Assembly: GCA_934630815.1 (NCBI GenBank)
Contig: CAKTWI010000021.1
Location: forward strand, 1-37,915
Reading direction: 5' to 3'
Length of the DNA stretch: 37,915 bases
Source of the DNA: an uncultured Senegalimassilia sp.
Lineage (GTDB): Bacteria > Actinomycetota > Coriobacteriia > Coriobacteriales > Eggerthellaceae
A program made the position numbers and the translations under genes. Numbering within the stretch: the first letter of the stretch is position 1; every line of letters begins with the position of its first letter. Below the pieces are notes generated by a model that was not told where the DNA came from, ran no database searches, and saw only the letters and a list, made by a program, of their open reading frames with translations. Positions 28,014 through 36,108 of this stretch are shown here, one piece after another.

Positions 28014-29252
28014 ATGCAACCTTTGAAGGGTCTGAAGGTCGTCGACCTCACCACGTTCTTGGCAACCCCGACCACCGGCCGTATCCTCGGCGAGTGGGGT
28101 GCCGACGTCATCAAGGTCGAGGCGTTCAAGGGCGATCCGTGCCGTACGAACCAGGCGGTCGTGTTCGGCATGCCTTCCAGCGACGAGGAGAACCTCGCAT
28201 TCGACGTCGCCAACTTCCATAAGCGCTTCGTCGCTCTGAACCTGAAGTCCGAGAAGGGCAACGAGGTCATGATGAAGCTGCTCGAGGACGCGGACGTCTT
28301 CATCACCAACACCCGCACCAAGTCCCTGGCCAAGATGGGCCTGGACTGGGAGAGCCTGCATGCGAAGTTCCCGCGCCTGATCATGGGCCATGGCTTGGGC
28401 TACGGCAAGAAGGGTCCTGAGAAGGATGCTGCCGGCTTCGACGTGACCTGCTACATGGGCCGCGGCGGCGTCTTCGGCACCACCGTCAACAAGGGCGACT
28501 CCCCCATGATCCCGACCAACGGCTACGGCGATTACCAGTGCTCCGTGTTCCTGGTGGCAGGCATCCTGGCCGCGCTGCAGGGCCGCGAGAAGACCGGCGA
28601 AGGCGATTACGTCACCTGCGCGCTGCAGCACGCCGGCATCTACACCCTGGCTACGGGCATGATCTCCGCCCAGTACGGCAACCCCTATCCGAAGAGCCGC
28701 CTGGAGGTCAACAACCCGCTGAACAACGTGTTCCGCTCCAAGGACCAGAAGTGGGTCGTCCTGTGCCTGCCCGAGTACGACCGCGATTGGCCGCGCGTCA
28801 TGCACCTCATCGGCCGCGATGAGCTTGCTGAGCATCCGGACTACAGCTGCTGCCAGACCGTCAACGACAAGGGCCTTGCTCCCGAGGTCGTCAAGATCCT
28901 CGACGACGGCTTCGCGCAGTTCACGCGCGAGGAGCTGCTGAAGATGTTCTCCGAGAACGACATGCCCTGCGAGCCGGCCCAGACGCCGAACGACATCTAC
29001 GAGGACCAGAACGCGCTGATCAACGAGTACATCAAGCCCGTTCAATATCCCGCCGGCCCGCGTTGGTGCCCCACCGCCCCCGTCCAGTTCGAGCTGGGCG
29101 AGACTGAGGATCTGATCCCGGGCGGCAAGCTGGGTTCTGCCACCGAGGACGTCATGAAGGAGCTCGGCTACAGCGAGGACGAGATCAAGGCCGCCGAGGC
29201 CGAGGGCGCCGTTTGCGGCCCCGTCGACCTGGCAGTGCTTCAGGGCAAGTAA
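28014..29252 (+). CDS. CaiB/BaiF-type class III CoA-transferase
   Basis: Moves CoA between carboxylic acids through an aspartyl-CoA intermediate. The 412-residue product starts LKGLKVVDLTTFLATPTTGRI and has the family core ADVIKVE, FHKRFVALNLK and ITNTR. Asp173 in YGDYQCS aligns with the catalytic Asp of formyl-CoA transferase and CaiB, before AGILAALQGREKTGEG. Length matches CaiB. The ATG follows AAGGAGG. In the proposed pathway it would pass CoA from the reduced product to fresh substrate, saving ATP, as CaiB does in carnitine metabolism. Substrates are not known. Confidence 0.9.
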   Translation: MQPLKGLKVVDLTTFLATPTTGRILGEWGADVIKVEAFKGDPCRTNQAVVFGMPSSDEENLAFDVANFHKRFVALNLKSEKGNEVMMKLLEDADVFITNTRTKSLAKMGLDWESLHAKFPRLIMGHGLGYGKKGPEKDAAGFDVTCYMGRGGVFGTTVNKGDSPMIPTNGYGDYQCSVFLVAGILAALQGREKTGEGDYVTCALQHAGIYTLATGMISAQYGNPYPKSRLEVNNPLNNVFRSKDQKWVVLCLPEYDRDWPRVMHLIGRDELAEHPDYSCCQTVNDKGLAPEVVKILDDGFAQFTREELLKMFSENDMPCEPAQTPNDIYEDQNALINEYIKPVQYPAGPRWCPTAPVQFELGETEDLIPGGKLGSATEDVMKELGYSEDEIKAAEAEGAVCGPVDLAVLQGK

Positions 29253-29297
29253 TCTATCCTTACCCAAAGGCTTTCTTGCATAGCGACAGAGTTGCTT

Positions 29298-29327
29298 GGG
29301 AAGGGGCGACGCCGTTCGCCCCTTCCC
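29298..29327 (+). promoter_or_regulatory. Perfect hairpin between the CoA-transferase and ligase genes
   Basis: A 12-bp perfect stem GGGAAGGGGCGA/TCGCCCCTTCCC with a 6-nt loop, ending 7 nt before the ligase ribosome site region and followed by no T-run. It could block 3' decay of the upstream message or limit translation of the ligase. It is not a standard terminator. Confidence 0.6.
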
Positions 29328-29348
29328 CATATCATATGGAGGGGTCCT

Positions 29349-30989
29349 ATGATCACCGACGTCAAAATCAACGAAGCTGAAAAGCGCCGCTTTTACGAAA
29401 GCGGCGCCTGGGGAACCGACACCATCGCAGACGTCTGGCAGGACCGCAGCACTCGATTCGCCGATCGCGTATACGTTCAGGACGACCTCGGTTGCACGTT
29501 GACGTATCGCGACGTGGACGAGGGAGCAAGCCGCATCGCAGCCTGGTTATTGGAAAAGGGCGTGCGAAACGGCGATGTCGTCTCCTTTCAGGTTCCCAAA
29601 TGGGCGGAATTCTGCATGATCTACGTGGCGTGCGTTAAAATCGGCGCCGTCATGCATCCCGTTGCAACCGCCATGAACGCTGCCGATTTGAAGTACATCT
29701 TCAATCAGGTGGGCACGACGGCATATATCTGCCCCACATTCTCGTATAAAACGGACTACGAGCTGGAATTCCAGAAGTTCAGGGACAAGGTCCCTTCGTT
29801 GCGCGCTTTGCTGCTCATCGATAAAACTCAGCCGGCACACGACGAAAGCGCCGCAACGCTATCAAAGGTCTTGGAATCCGTTGCGCCCTTCACCGGCCCA
29901 AGCCCTGCGCATTCCGACGATGTTGTCTGCATCTTGTCGACATCGGGCACGACCGGAAAACCGAAAGCCGCCTTGTTCACGCATAACAACTTGTTGTATT
30001 CGGAGCGGGTGTTCTCAGGTGACCTCGAGCTGGGTCCGGACGACACCGTATGGATGCCTTCCCCGCTCAATCATGCAACGGGTTTTTTCCATGGCCTGAT
30101 CTCGCCGATGCTCACAGGCGGACGCTGCGTGCTGCAGCTGCGCTTCAAGGCCGATGAGGCGGTCGAGCTGATCAACCGGGAGAACGTCACCTGGTCCTGC
30201 GGCGCTACCCCGTTCGTGCACGACTTGCTGAAATATCTCGAGGAATCGAGCGAGACCATCCCCACCCTCAAGTACTTCCTGTGCGGAGGAGCTCCCGTGC
30301 CGGGCAGCCTCATCGAGCTGGCGAACCGCCATGGGTTTTTGCTCTGCGAGCTGTATGGTTCCACCGAAAGCTGCCCTCACCTGCGGGTTCCCCGCAACAA
30401 ATGCGTGGAGTGGAACGGCCGCTTCTCGGGCGTCCCCTATCCTGGGATCGAAGTGAAGGCCGTCGACGAGCATCGCCAAGAGGTCTCCCCAGGCGTCCAA
30501 GGAGAGGAAGCAAGTCGCGGGCCGCATATGTTCGTAGGCTACCTGAACGACCCGGAACGCACCGATGAGGCCTTAGACGATGACGGCTGGTTCTACAGCG
30601 GCGATCTGTGCACCATCGATGAGCAGGGCCGCGTGAAGATCAACGGCCGCAAAAAGGAAATCATCATCCGTGGTGGCGAGAACATATCCGCTCGCGAGGT
30701 CGATGACGACGTCATGGGTTGGGACCAGATCATCGATCATGCAACGATCGGCATGCCCGATGAGCGTCTTGGCGAGAGGATCTGCCTGTTCGCCGTGCCA
30801 GCCGATCCGGACGGAGAAGAGCTGTGCCTGCATGACTTGCTAGAATACATGAATGGCAAGGGGATAGCCAAACGCCTGTGGCCCGAACGCCTTGAGGTCA
30901 TCGACGAGATTCCCCGCACCGCCACCGGCAAGGTGCAGCGTTTCGTGCTGGCCAAGGAAATCAAGCATCGTATGGGTATCGAGGAATAG
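29349..30989 (+). CDS. Acyl/aryl-CoA ligase of the AMP-binding (CaiC/FadD-like) family
   Basis: Activates a carboxylic acid with ATP and CoA through an acyl-adenylate. The 546-residue product has the P-loop STSGTTGKPK, the HATGFFHG segment, the YGSTE motif, YSGDLCTIDEQGRVKINGR with the hinge, RGGENIS and the C-terminal catalytic Lys in PRTATGKVQRF. ATG 29349 follows GGAGGGG; an earlier start at 29292 lies within the hairpin and is rejected. Codon bias is weaker than in the neighbouring dehydrogenase genes, suiting a low-level priming enzyme while the transferase keeps the cycle running. It ends 2 nt before the next gene, so the two are coupled. Confidence 0.9.
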   Translation: MITDVKINEAEKRRFYESGAWGTDTIADVWQDRSTRFADRVYVQDDLGCTLTYRDVDEGASRIAAWLLEKGVRNGDVVSFQVPKWAEFCMIYVACVKIGAVMHPVATAMNAADLKYIFNQVGTTAYICPTFSYKTDYELEFQKFRDKVPSLRALLLIDKTQPAHDESAATLSKVLESVAPFTGPSPAHSDDVVCILSTSGTTGKPKAALFTHNNLLYSERVFSGDLELGPDDTVWMPSPLNHATGFFHGLISPMLTGGRCVLQLRFKADEAVELINRENVTWSCGATPFVHDLLKYLEESSETIPTLKYFLCGGAPVPGSLIELANRHGFLLCELYGSTESCPHLRVPRNKCVEWNGRFSGVPYPGIEVKAVDEHRQEVSPGVQGEEASRGPHMFVGYLNDPERTDEALDDDGWFYSGDLCTIDEQGRVKINGRKKEIIIRGGENISAREVDDDVMGWDQIIDHATIGMPDERLGERICLFAVPADPDGEELCLHDLLEYMNGKGIAKRLWPERLEVIDEIPRTATGKVQRFVLAKEIKHRMGIEE

Positions 30990-30991
30990 CA

Positions 30992-31579
30992 ATGATCGAA
31001 CAGCAATACAGCATCACGCGCACGCGCGCAACCTGGAAGCCCCGCGTTGCGGCCGACGACCTTCCCTTCGTGAAGGATACGGCAGGAAACGTGCTGGTCG
31101 CGCTCAACGGCGACGCGGAGGCTTCCTACACGGGCACCGGACGCACGTTGGTGGGCCAGCCGCCGTACACGTGCCTCAACGACGATGCGGGCACCGATAA
31201 CGAGCATATGACGTTCGTGGATGCTGATGAGCTGCCCGAGGGGGTTGCATTCGACTACCGCATCGACGGAGGCTTCAACAACAATGCCGTCATCGTCACG
31301 TGGAAGATCCAGGATGCATCGCGTTACCGCATCCGCTGGGTCGCCCTTAAAACGTTCACGGGCATGCAGCTGAAATACATCATGCCCAAGAAATTCCCTC
31401 CCCTGGTGTTCGCGCTGGCCGCTGAAGACGCCTTCGCTTATTGCAACAAGATCCCTTGCGAGGAATGCGCATTCCGCTGCAAGAGCGGTTTCGAGCTCTA
31501 TGCGCTGATCGAGGGCATCGGCATCGTGAAACGCTCCATGGACCGCATCTCCATGCTGAACATGGATCAGATCAAATAA
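30992..31579 (+). CDS. Unrecognised protein with a C-x4-C-x2-C-x3-C cluster
   Basis: I do not recognise this 195-residue protein. It starts 2 nt after the ligase stop and so is almost certainly co-expressed with it. It has no signal peptide or membrane helix. The N-terminal two thirds look beta-rich (many Thr, Val, Asp, Gly). Near the C-terminus CNKIPCEECAFRC (residues 151-163) gives four closely spaced cysteines, with a fifth at 61. Such a cluster could hold zinc or an Fe-S centre. A terminator follows 24 nt after the stop, making it the last gene of this unit. Possible roles are an electron-transfer or accessory subunit, or a thioesterase-like or regulatory partner; none is supported by a motif. 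Confidence 0.8.
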   Translation: MIEQQYSITRTRATWKPRVAADDLPFVKDTAGNVLVALNGDAEASYTGTGRTLVGQPPYTCLNDDAGTDNEHMTFVDADELPEGVAFDYRIDGGFNNNAVIVTWKIQDASRYRIRWVALKTFTGMQLKYIMPKKFPPLVFALAAEDAFAYCNKIPCEECAFRCKSGFELYALIEGIGIVKRSMDRISMLNMDQIK

Positions 31580-31602
31580 CAACGCAAACACCCGCCATCT
31601 TG

Positions 31603-31640
31603 CACCCCCGCAGCCTCAGACGAGGCGGCGGGGGTGATTT
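31603..31640 (+). terminator. Terminator after the Cys-cluster protein gene
   Basis: Outer stem CACCCCCGC/GCGGGGGTG and inner stem GCCTC/GAGGC with AGAC loop, followed by ATTTT. Confidence 0.85.
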
Positions 31641-31872
31641 TCGTTTGGTTGAAAATCTGCCATTCACCTGGGACTATGGAGTAAATCAGAACCGATTTCG
31701 ACAGTGTTTCCGCCATTATTCGTTTTCCAAATGATTTCGCCCGAATCGTTTGGGACGCTGAATTGGATTTCTCGAAATCAGGGTCGCATAATCGATGGTG
31801 TCGAAAGCCGATACAGCCTACCTGGGCAAAACGTGAGCACAGATGGGCGGGCAAAGTCTAAGGAGGTTCCAG
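31641..31872. promoter_or_regulatory. Control region of the second acyl-CoA dehydrogenase gene
   Basis: AT-rich stretch. TCACCTGGGACTAT at 31664-31677 repeats, with one change, the word found before the first dehydrogenase gene. ATCGA-TGGTG-TCGAA (31791-31805) is a dyad with T-N11-A spacing and shares the GATGGTGTC core with the box at 37501-37515. The ribosome site AAGGAGG precedes ATG 31873. No promoter hexamers were assigned. Confidence 0.5.
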
Positions 31873-33072
31873 ATGAATCCCAATGCAAAGATCACCGACG
31901 AGCAGTTTGAAGCGTATCTGAAGCAGATCCGCGAGCTTGCCGAGGGTCCGTTCGAGGAGATTCAGAAAGAGGTCGAGGTCACCAACACCTTCCCGGAGGA
32001 GTTCTACGAGCTGGCTAAGAAAAACGACCTGTATCGCTTCTACCTGCCCAGCGAGTACGGCGGATGGGACCTCGATGAGCTTGAGATCCTGCGCGTCCAG
32101 GAAGAGTTCTCCCGCGGCCCGGGCGGCATGCGCATGCACCTGCATCACGCTGCCGACATGAACTGGCGCATCCTTGACGACTACGGCACCGACGAGGTCA
32201 AGGCCGAGCTGATGAGCAAGTTCCAGGACAAGACCGTGTACTGCAACTTCGCCATCACCGAGCAGACCGGCGGCACGGGCGCCGACCTGCACACCACCGC
32301 GATCAAGAACGCCGACGGCAACTATGTCTTGAACGGCGAGAAGTGGCTGATCAGCCATACCGACTGCTCCGATTACACCTACGTCATCGCCGTGACCAAC
32401 CCCGATGACGACAAGGACACCCGTCTGTCCGGCTTCCTGGTTCCCAACAACGCTCCGGGCTTCGAAATCGTCCCCATGCCCCACATGATGGGTTGCCGCG
32501 GCGCCGGTCATGCGGGCCTGAAGTTCACCAACCTGGTGCTCGAGCCGAAGTACCTGCTCGGCAAGGAGGGTCAGGGTATGGAGATCGCCATCCACTCCCT
32601 GTCCGTTTCCCGCGTGCACATCGCCATGTCCAACCTTGGTATGGCCCAGCGTATGCTCGAGATCTCCCTCAAGCGCGCCAACGACCGCGTCACCTTCGGC
32701 AAGCCGATCGCTTCCCGTCAGATGATCAAGGCCAAGATCGCCGACATGCAGAAGATGATCCATGTCCTGCGTTGCGCCATCTACGATTTCGCTCGCGACT
32801 TCAACAAGGATCCGCACAACGACTACGTCACCGAGAAGGCCGCTATCTGCAAGCTGTTCTCCATCGACACCGTCAAACTGGTGTCCGACGAGATGCTCGA
32901 GATCTTCGGCGGCGACGGCTACTTCGAGGATTGCCCCTACGGCCCCACCGAGCGCCTGTATCGCGACTGCCGCGCCATGTGGCTTGAGGAAGGCGCTCCT
33001 TGCGTGCAGCGCATCACGATCGCCCGCGAGTGCCAGAACCACGGCGGCAAGATCGAATACACCTTCGACTAA
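31873..33072 (+). CDS. Acyl-CoA dehydrogenase / enoyl-CoA reductase-type flavoprotein (copy 2)
   Basis: Paralogue of the gene at 26642, by eye about three quarters identical over its 399 residues. It keeps the unusual TEQTGGTGAD signature, WLISHTDCS, SRQMIKAKIADMQ and the C-terminal IFGGDGYFEDCPYGPTERLYRD, with Glu373 in LEEGAPCVQ as the expected catalytic base. ATG 31873 follows AAGGAGG; an in-frame ATG at 31843 overlaps upstream sequence without a ribosome site. It has its own control region and terminator. The two copies may act on different substrates or form one enzyme with different subunits; sequence does not decide. Confidence 0.88.
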   Translation: MNPNAKITDEQFEAYLKQIRELAEGPFEEIQKEVEVTNTFPEEFYELAKKNDLYRFYLPSEYGGWDLDELEILRVQEEFSRGPGGMRMHLHHAADMNWRILDDYGTDEVKAELMSKFQDKTVYCNFAITEQTGGTGADLHTTAIKNADGNYVLNGEKWLISHTDCSDYTYVIAVTNPDDDKDTRLSGFLVPNNAPGFEIVPMPHMMGCRGAGHAGLKFTNLVLEPKYLLGKEGQGMEIAIHSLSVSRVHIAMSNLGMAQRMLEISLKRANDRVTFGKPIASRQMIKAKIADMQKMIHVLRCAIYDFARDFNKDPHNDYVTEKAAICKLFSIDTVKLVSDEMLEIFGGDGYFEDCPYGPTERLYRDCRAMWLEEGAPCVQRITIARECQNHGGKIEYTFD

Positions 33073-33086
33073 GCATCACCCTCCTA

Positions 33087-33113
33087 GAACCGGAAACTCC
33101 TTTAGGCCGGTTC
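33087..33113 (+). promoter_or_regulatory. Hairpin after the second dehydrogenase gene
   Basis: Arms GAACCGG (33087-33093) and CCGGTTC (33107-33113) with a 13-nt loop, between the stop codon and the terminator at 33151. It probably only strengthens the 3' end of the message. Confidence 0.35.
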
Positions 33114-33150
33114 CGGGTTCCAAGCCTAAGCGCTTGCCTTCAGCTTGTGC

Positions 33151-33177
33151 GAAAAACCGTCCTTCGGGGCGGTTTTT
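33151..33177 (+). terminator. Terminator after the second acyl-CoA dehydrogenase gene
   Basis: Stem AAAAACCGTCC/GGGCGGTTTTT with the stable TTCG tetraloop and a T-run. Confidence 0.9.
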
Positions 33178-33449
33178 CGCTATATGGAGGGAAGAGCGAG
33201 GGGTCATCCATCCATCTGCAGAACAAGCGAAACCGGTACTTATCGAAACCGAACCAGACGATGCCCGTCCTATGTAGGAACCGACCGCACGGGACTCGGA
33301 ATCCGCTCAATGAAACGGATCTCCCGGTGAACCGCGGCGACGCGTGAAGCAATCCCGCACCCCACCGAGATTTGCGGCACCTGAACGCCTGCAATGCATT
33401 ACAGTTGCTTTATAAGCTCTCACGCGAACGCTGCAAGCCGGAGGGACCT
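33178..33449. promoter_or_regulatory. lysR upstream region with a palindromic operator
   Basis: CTGCAATGCATTACAG (33389-33404) is a 16-nt palindrome with one mismatched pair. TATAAG (33411-33416) could be the -10 of the lysR promoter, so the palindrome would overlap its -35 region, as expected for autoregulation. The rest of the region shows nothing coding. Confidence 0.45.
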
Positions 33450-34346
33450 ATGAACCTGTCACAGCTGTATTATTTTCGCAAGTTAGCCGAGGTTAAGCAC
33501 TACACCCATGCTGCCGAAGAGCTGTTCATCTCGCAGCCAACGCTCTCGAATTCGATCTCGCAGCTGGAAAAGGAGCTTGGCATCCCCTTGTTCAAGCGCG
33601 AGGGGCGAACCATCAAGCTGACCCGCTATGGGGCCGAATTCTACGAATACGCGACAGAGGCGCTCAACGCCCTTGAGAAGGGCATCGCCCTGGCAAAGGA
33701 GCATGCGGGCTCGCCGACGGGAAGCATCGATATCGGGGCCATCTACACCATCCAGAGCGACTATCTCCCCGCGCTGATCAAGGGCTATCGCGAGACATAT
33801 GGCAGAAGCGCTCAAGTCAACGTCTTCCAGGGCTTAACGCTTCCCTTGGTCGAAGACCTGGAGAACGATCGTTACGAGCTTGCCTTCACCGCCTATGTGC
33901 CCGACAAGACCAACCTCACCTTCGTCCCCGTGCTCACGCAGCAGCTCGTAGCCGTGGTGCATCGAAGCGATAAGCTTGCATGGAGCAAAAACCTCAAGCT
34001 TGAGGACCTGCGCGGGCGCGAGGTGATCACCTACCCGCCTAACACGCCCATCGGCGCCGAGGTGGCCCAGCTCATGAAAACCCACGGCATCACGCCCTAT
34101 CACACAAGCGCCAACGATGAGATCACCTTGGGTTCGATGGTGGACAGCACCACGGGGACCGTGGGGTTGGCCCTCAACACGATCGGACTCTCCCCTTTTC
34201 GCGAGCTTATCACCAAGAAGCTCACCCAAATCGACGACGACTTCCACACCGTATGCCTGACATTTAAAACGGCATCTTACAAAACGCGGGCGGTCGAGAA
34301 CTTCATCGAGTTCACCCGAAGCTTCGAATGGGATTCCAAACACTGA
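33450..34346 (+). CDS. LysR-family transcriptional regulator
   Basis: The 298-residue product has the N-terminal winged HTH of LysR proteins (MNLSQLYYFRKLAEVKHYTHAAEELFISQPTLS begins the protein; helix-turn-helix at about residues 17-40), a linker helix, and an effector-binding domain (GSIDIGAIYTIQSDYLPALI onward). The ATG at 33450 follows GGAGGG. It lies within the accessory cluster, convergent with the MFS gene. Boxes with T-N11-A symmetry occur before the MFS, third and second dehydrogenase genes and are candidate targets. The inducer is probably the imported acid or its CoA ester (inference). Confidence 0.92.
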   Translation: MNLSQLYYFRKLAEVKHYTHAAEELFISQPTLSNSISQLEKELGIPLFKREGRTIKLTRYGAEFYEYATEALNALEKGIALAKEHAGSPTGSIDIGAIYTIQSDYLPALIKGYRETYGRSAQVNVFQGLTLPLVEDLENDRYELAFTAYVPDKTNLTFVPVLTQQLVAVVHRSDKLAWSKNLKLEDLRGREVITYPPNTPIGAEVAQLMKTHGITPYHTSANDEITLGSMVDSTTGTVGLALNTIGLSPFRELITKKLTQIDDDFHTVCLTFKTASYKTRAVENFIEFTRSFEWDSKH

Positions 34347-34374
34347 AAAAGCCGCCCCACGCGGGGCGGCTTTT
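34346..34374. terminator. Bidirectional terminator between lysR and the MFS gene
   Basis: Stem AAAAGCCGCCCC/GGGGCGGCTTTT with ACGC loop; T-runs are available on both strands, serving the two convergent genes. Confidence 0.9.
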
Positions 34375-34426
34375 CCTATAGGCAACGGGTTTTGCCGCAG
34401 CCTGTAACGATTTGAGCGAACGCCGA

Positions 34427-35680
34427 TTACTCGGTCCACTGCTCCTGCAGGCCCTTCATCTTGCCGAAGCAGAAGATGCCGAGCAGCAGGACGACGACGA
34501 GCAGGACGATGGCGACGGTGAACAGCATCGGGTAGTTCTTGCCGAACAGAGCCCAGAACGGAGCACCGATAGCGCCCACGATGTTGACGAACATGGACAC
34601 GCGAGAGTAGATCTCGGGGTACTCGCGCTGGCCGAACAGCTGGCGAACCAGGATCGGCACGAGCACGACGCAGCTGGCGAAGAAGAAGCCGTAGACGGCG
34701 GCGCCAGCGTACAGGACCATGGTGGAACCGGTGCCGAACCACACGAGCAGCACGCCGATGATGCCGGTTGCGCAAGCGGCCAGGAAGCTGACCTTGGAGT
34801 TCTTGTCAGCGCACACACCCAGGGCAAGCTTGCAGACGGCCTGGGAAGCCATCATGACGGTTGCCATGGTGACGCCCACGGCCAGCATGGTGCCGGTGCC
34901 GTCGTCGAGGGACTTGGTGTACTTCGGGAACTGCTGAGCGACGATGGTCAGCAGGTTGATGATGCCGGCCAGCAGGAACACGGCGTAGAAGGCGACGGAC
35001 TTCATGGCCTTACCGGCATCAAGACCGGCAGGCTTGCCGGAAGCGGTCTGCGGAGCGCCATAGGGCAGGCAGCCGCACTCCTCGGGAGTGGAGCGGATGC
35101 ACAGCAGGGTGAACGGCAGGGAGGTGACCAGGGCAGCGATGCCCCAGATCATGTAGATGGTCCAGATGTCCATGCCGGAAGCGTTCAGGGCATTGAACAC
35201 CTGCAGCCAGATCGCGCCGCCGATGCCGGTGAAGGCCATGCAGGCGCCGATGATGGTGCCGGAGTTCTTGTTGAACCACTTGTTGCACAGCGTGGGGACG
35301 GCCAGCCACAGCAGACCGACTTCGCCAAGGCCCATCATAAGACCGGCAACGTAGAAGATCCAAAGGGTCTTCACGATGGAGATCAGGATGAAGCCGAGGC
35401 CGACGAGCAGTGCGGAGACGGACAGCACGATGCGGATGTCGGTCTTAGCCAGCAGCTTGCCGATGAACGGCGCCGAGAAAGCCTCGGCAAGATACAGAAC
35501 GGTGATGTAGAGCGCCCACGTAGCGGTGTCGACGCCCAACTGCTCAGGCACGACTGCCTGGAATGCGCTCCAGGTCGAGAAGACCAGAGCCGAGCATCCG
35601 AACGTGATCATGATGCCCGAGATAACGATGAGAATGTGACGCACGCTCATCTTATCCGTGTACTTAGCGGTTTCGCCCAC
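34427..35680 (-). CDS. MFS transporter, oxalate/formate-antiporter-like
   Basis: Twelve-helix major facilitator of 417 residues. The first helix begins near VRHILIVISGIMITFGCSALVF. A central hydrophilic loop lies around RSTPEECGCLPYGAPQ. The overall pattern resembles monocarboxylate and oxalate:formate carriers common in Eggerthellaceae accessory clusters. The start is GTG 35680, after AAGGAGG at 6 nt; a later ATG 30 nt downstream is possible. It probably imports the acid substrate and may export the reduced product in exchange (inference from position). A LysR-type box lies 190 nt upstream. Confidence 0.87.
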   Translation of the reverse strand: MGETAKYTDKMSVRHILIVISGIMITFGCSALVFSTWSAFQAVVPEQLGVDTATWALYITVLYLAEAFSAPFIGKLLAKTDIRIVLSVSALLVGLGFILISIVKTLWIFYVAGLMMGLGEVGLLWLAVPTLCNKWFNKNSGTIIGACMAFTGIGGAIWLQVFNALNASGMDIWTIYMIWGIAALVTSLPFTLLCIRSTPEECGCLPYGAPQTASGKPAGLDAGKAMKSVAFYAVFLLAGIINLLTIVAQQFPKYTKSLDDGTGTMLAVGVTMATVMMASQAVCKLALGVCADKNSKVSFLAACATGIIGVLLVWFGTGSTMVLYAGAAVYGFFFASCVVLVPILVRQLFGQREYPEIYSRVSMFVNIVGAIGAPFWALFGKNYPMLFTVAIVLLVVVLLLGIFCFGKMKGLQEQWTE

Positions 35681-36052
35681 TTTCTTCCTCCTTAGTTGAA
35701 AAGCAAGACGATCGCTCCCGCTTTGAGGGGGCCAGAATTCCCTCAAAGCGGTAAGCGTCTTGGATTAACTCCATAAAACGTTGCCGATCCAAGAACAAAT
35801 TCGCTAAGTATAATCCGCCGAATCTGCATATAAGGTTACGGTCAGTATTGTAGATTTGTCCATCGGACTATAGATACTGTCTATCGTTTTCTGTTTCATG
35901 CGAGTGTTTTGCATAGGTTTTTCGCTCATTTCTATAGATTACGGGTTGCAATTCATAGAAACGGGAATCGGTAGACATAAGTACCGATGAGCAGCATCGG
36001 ATAACCCCTATCGAGCCGAATGAGCCGACGAACGGTTGGGCGCTTACACAAA
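35681..36052. promoter_or_regulatory. Control region of the MFS gene
   Basis: About 370 nt, AT-rich, no gene seen. It contains ATAGA-TACTG-TCTAT (35870-35884), a perfect inverted repeat with T-N11-A spacing, and a second inverted pair TTCTAT ... ATAGAA (35930-35960). Part of the region serves the leftward MFS gene. Promoter hexamers were not assigned. Confidence 0.5.
35870..35884. promoter_or_regulatory. LysR-type operator upstream of the MFS gene
   Basis: ATAGA-N5-TCTAT, followed by CG. It agrees at 15 of 17 positions with the box at 37501-37517. The T-N11-A frame suits a LysR-family protein, and a lysR gene is next door. Confidence 0.55.
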
Positions 36053-36080
36053 TAAGGAGCGGGCAAACGCCCGCTCCTTA
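36053..36080 (-). terminator. Probable terminator of the third dehydrogenase gene
   Basis: A perfect 12-bp stem TAAGGAGCGGGC/GCCCGCTCCTTA with a 4-nt loop, 29 nt past the stop of the leftward gene. The T-run on the minus strand is short (ATTTG). Confidence 0.65.
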
Positions 36081-36108
36081 CTGCTAAACATATGTATGTC
36101 GCAAACCG

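Noticed and set aside
29298..29327. Reading the hairpin before the ligase gene as a terminator
   Set aside because: No T-run follows the stem. An mRNA stability or tuning element fits better.
31858..33042. A 394-codon minus-strand frame opposite the second acyl-CoA dehydrogenase, and a similar one opposite the first
   Set aside because: The two antisense frames resemble each other only because the sense genes are paralogues. No start signals or domains are present.
26642..33072. The two dehydrogenase paralogues as a transposon-like tandem repeat
   Set aside because: They are separated by three unrelated genes, have diverged at about a quarter of residues, and no terminal repeats flank them. 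Old duplication is enough to explain them.
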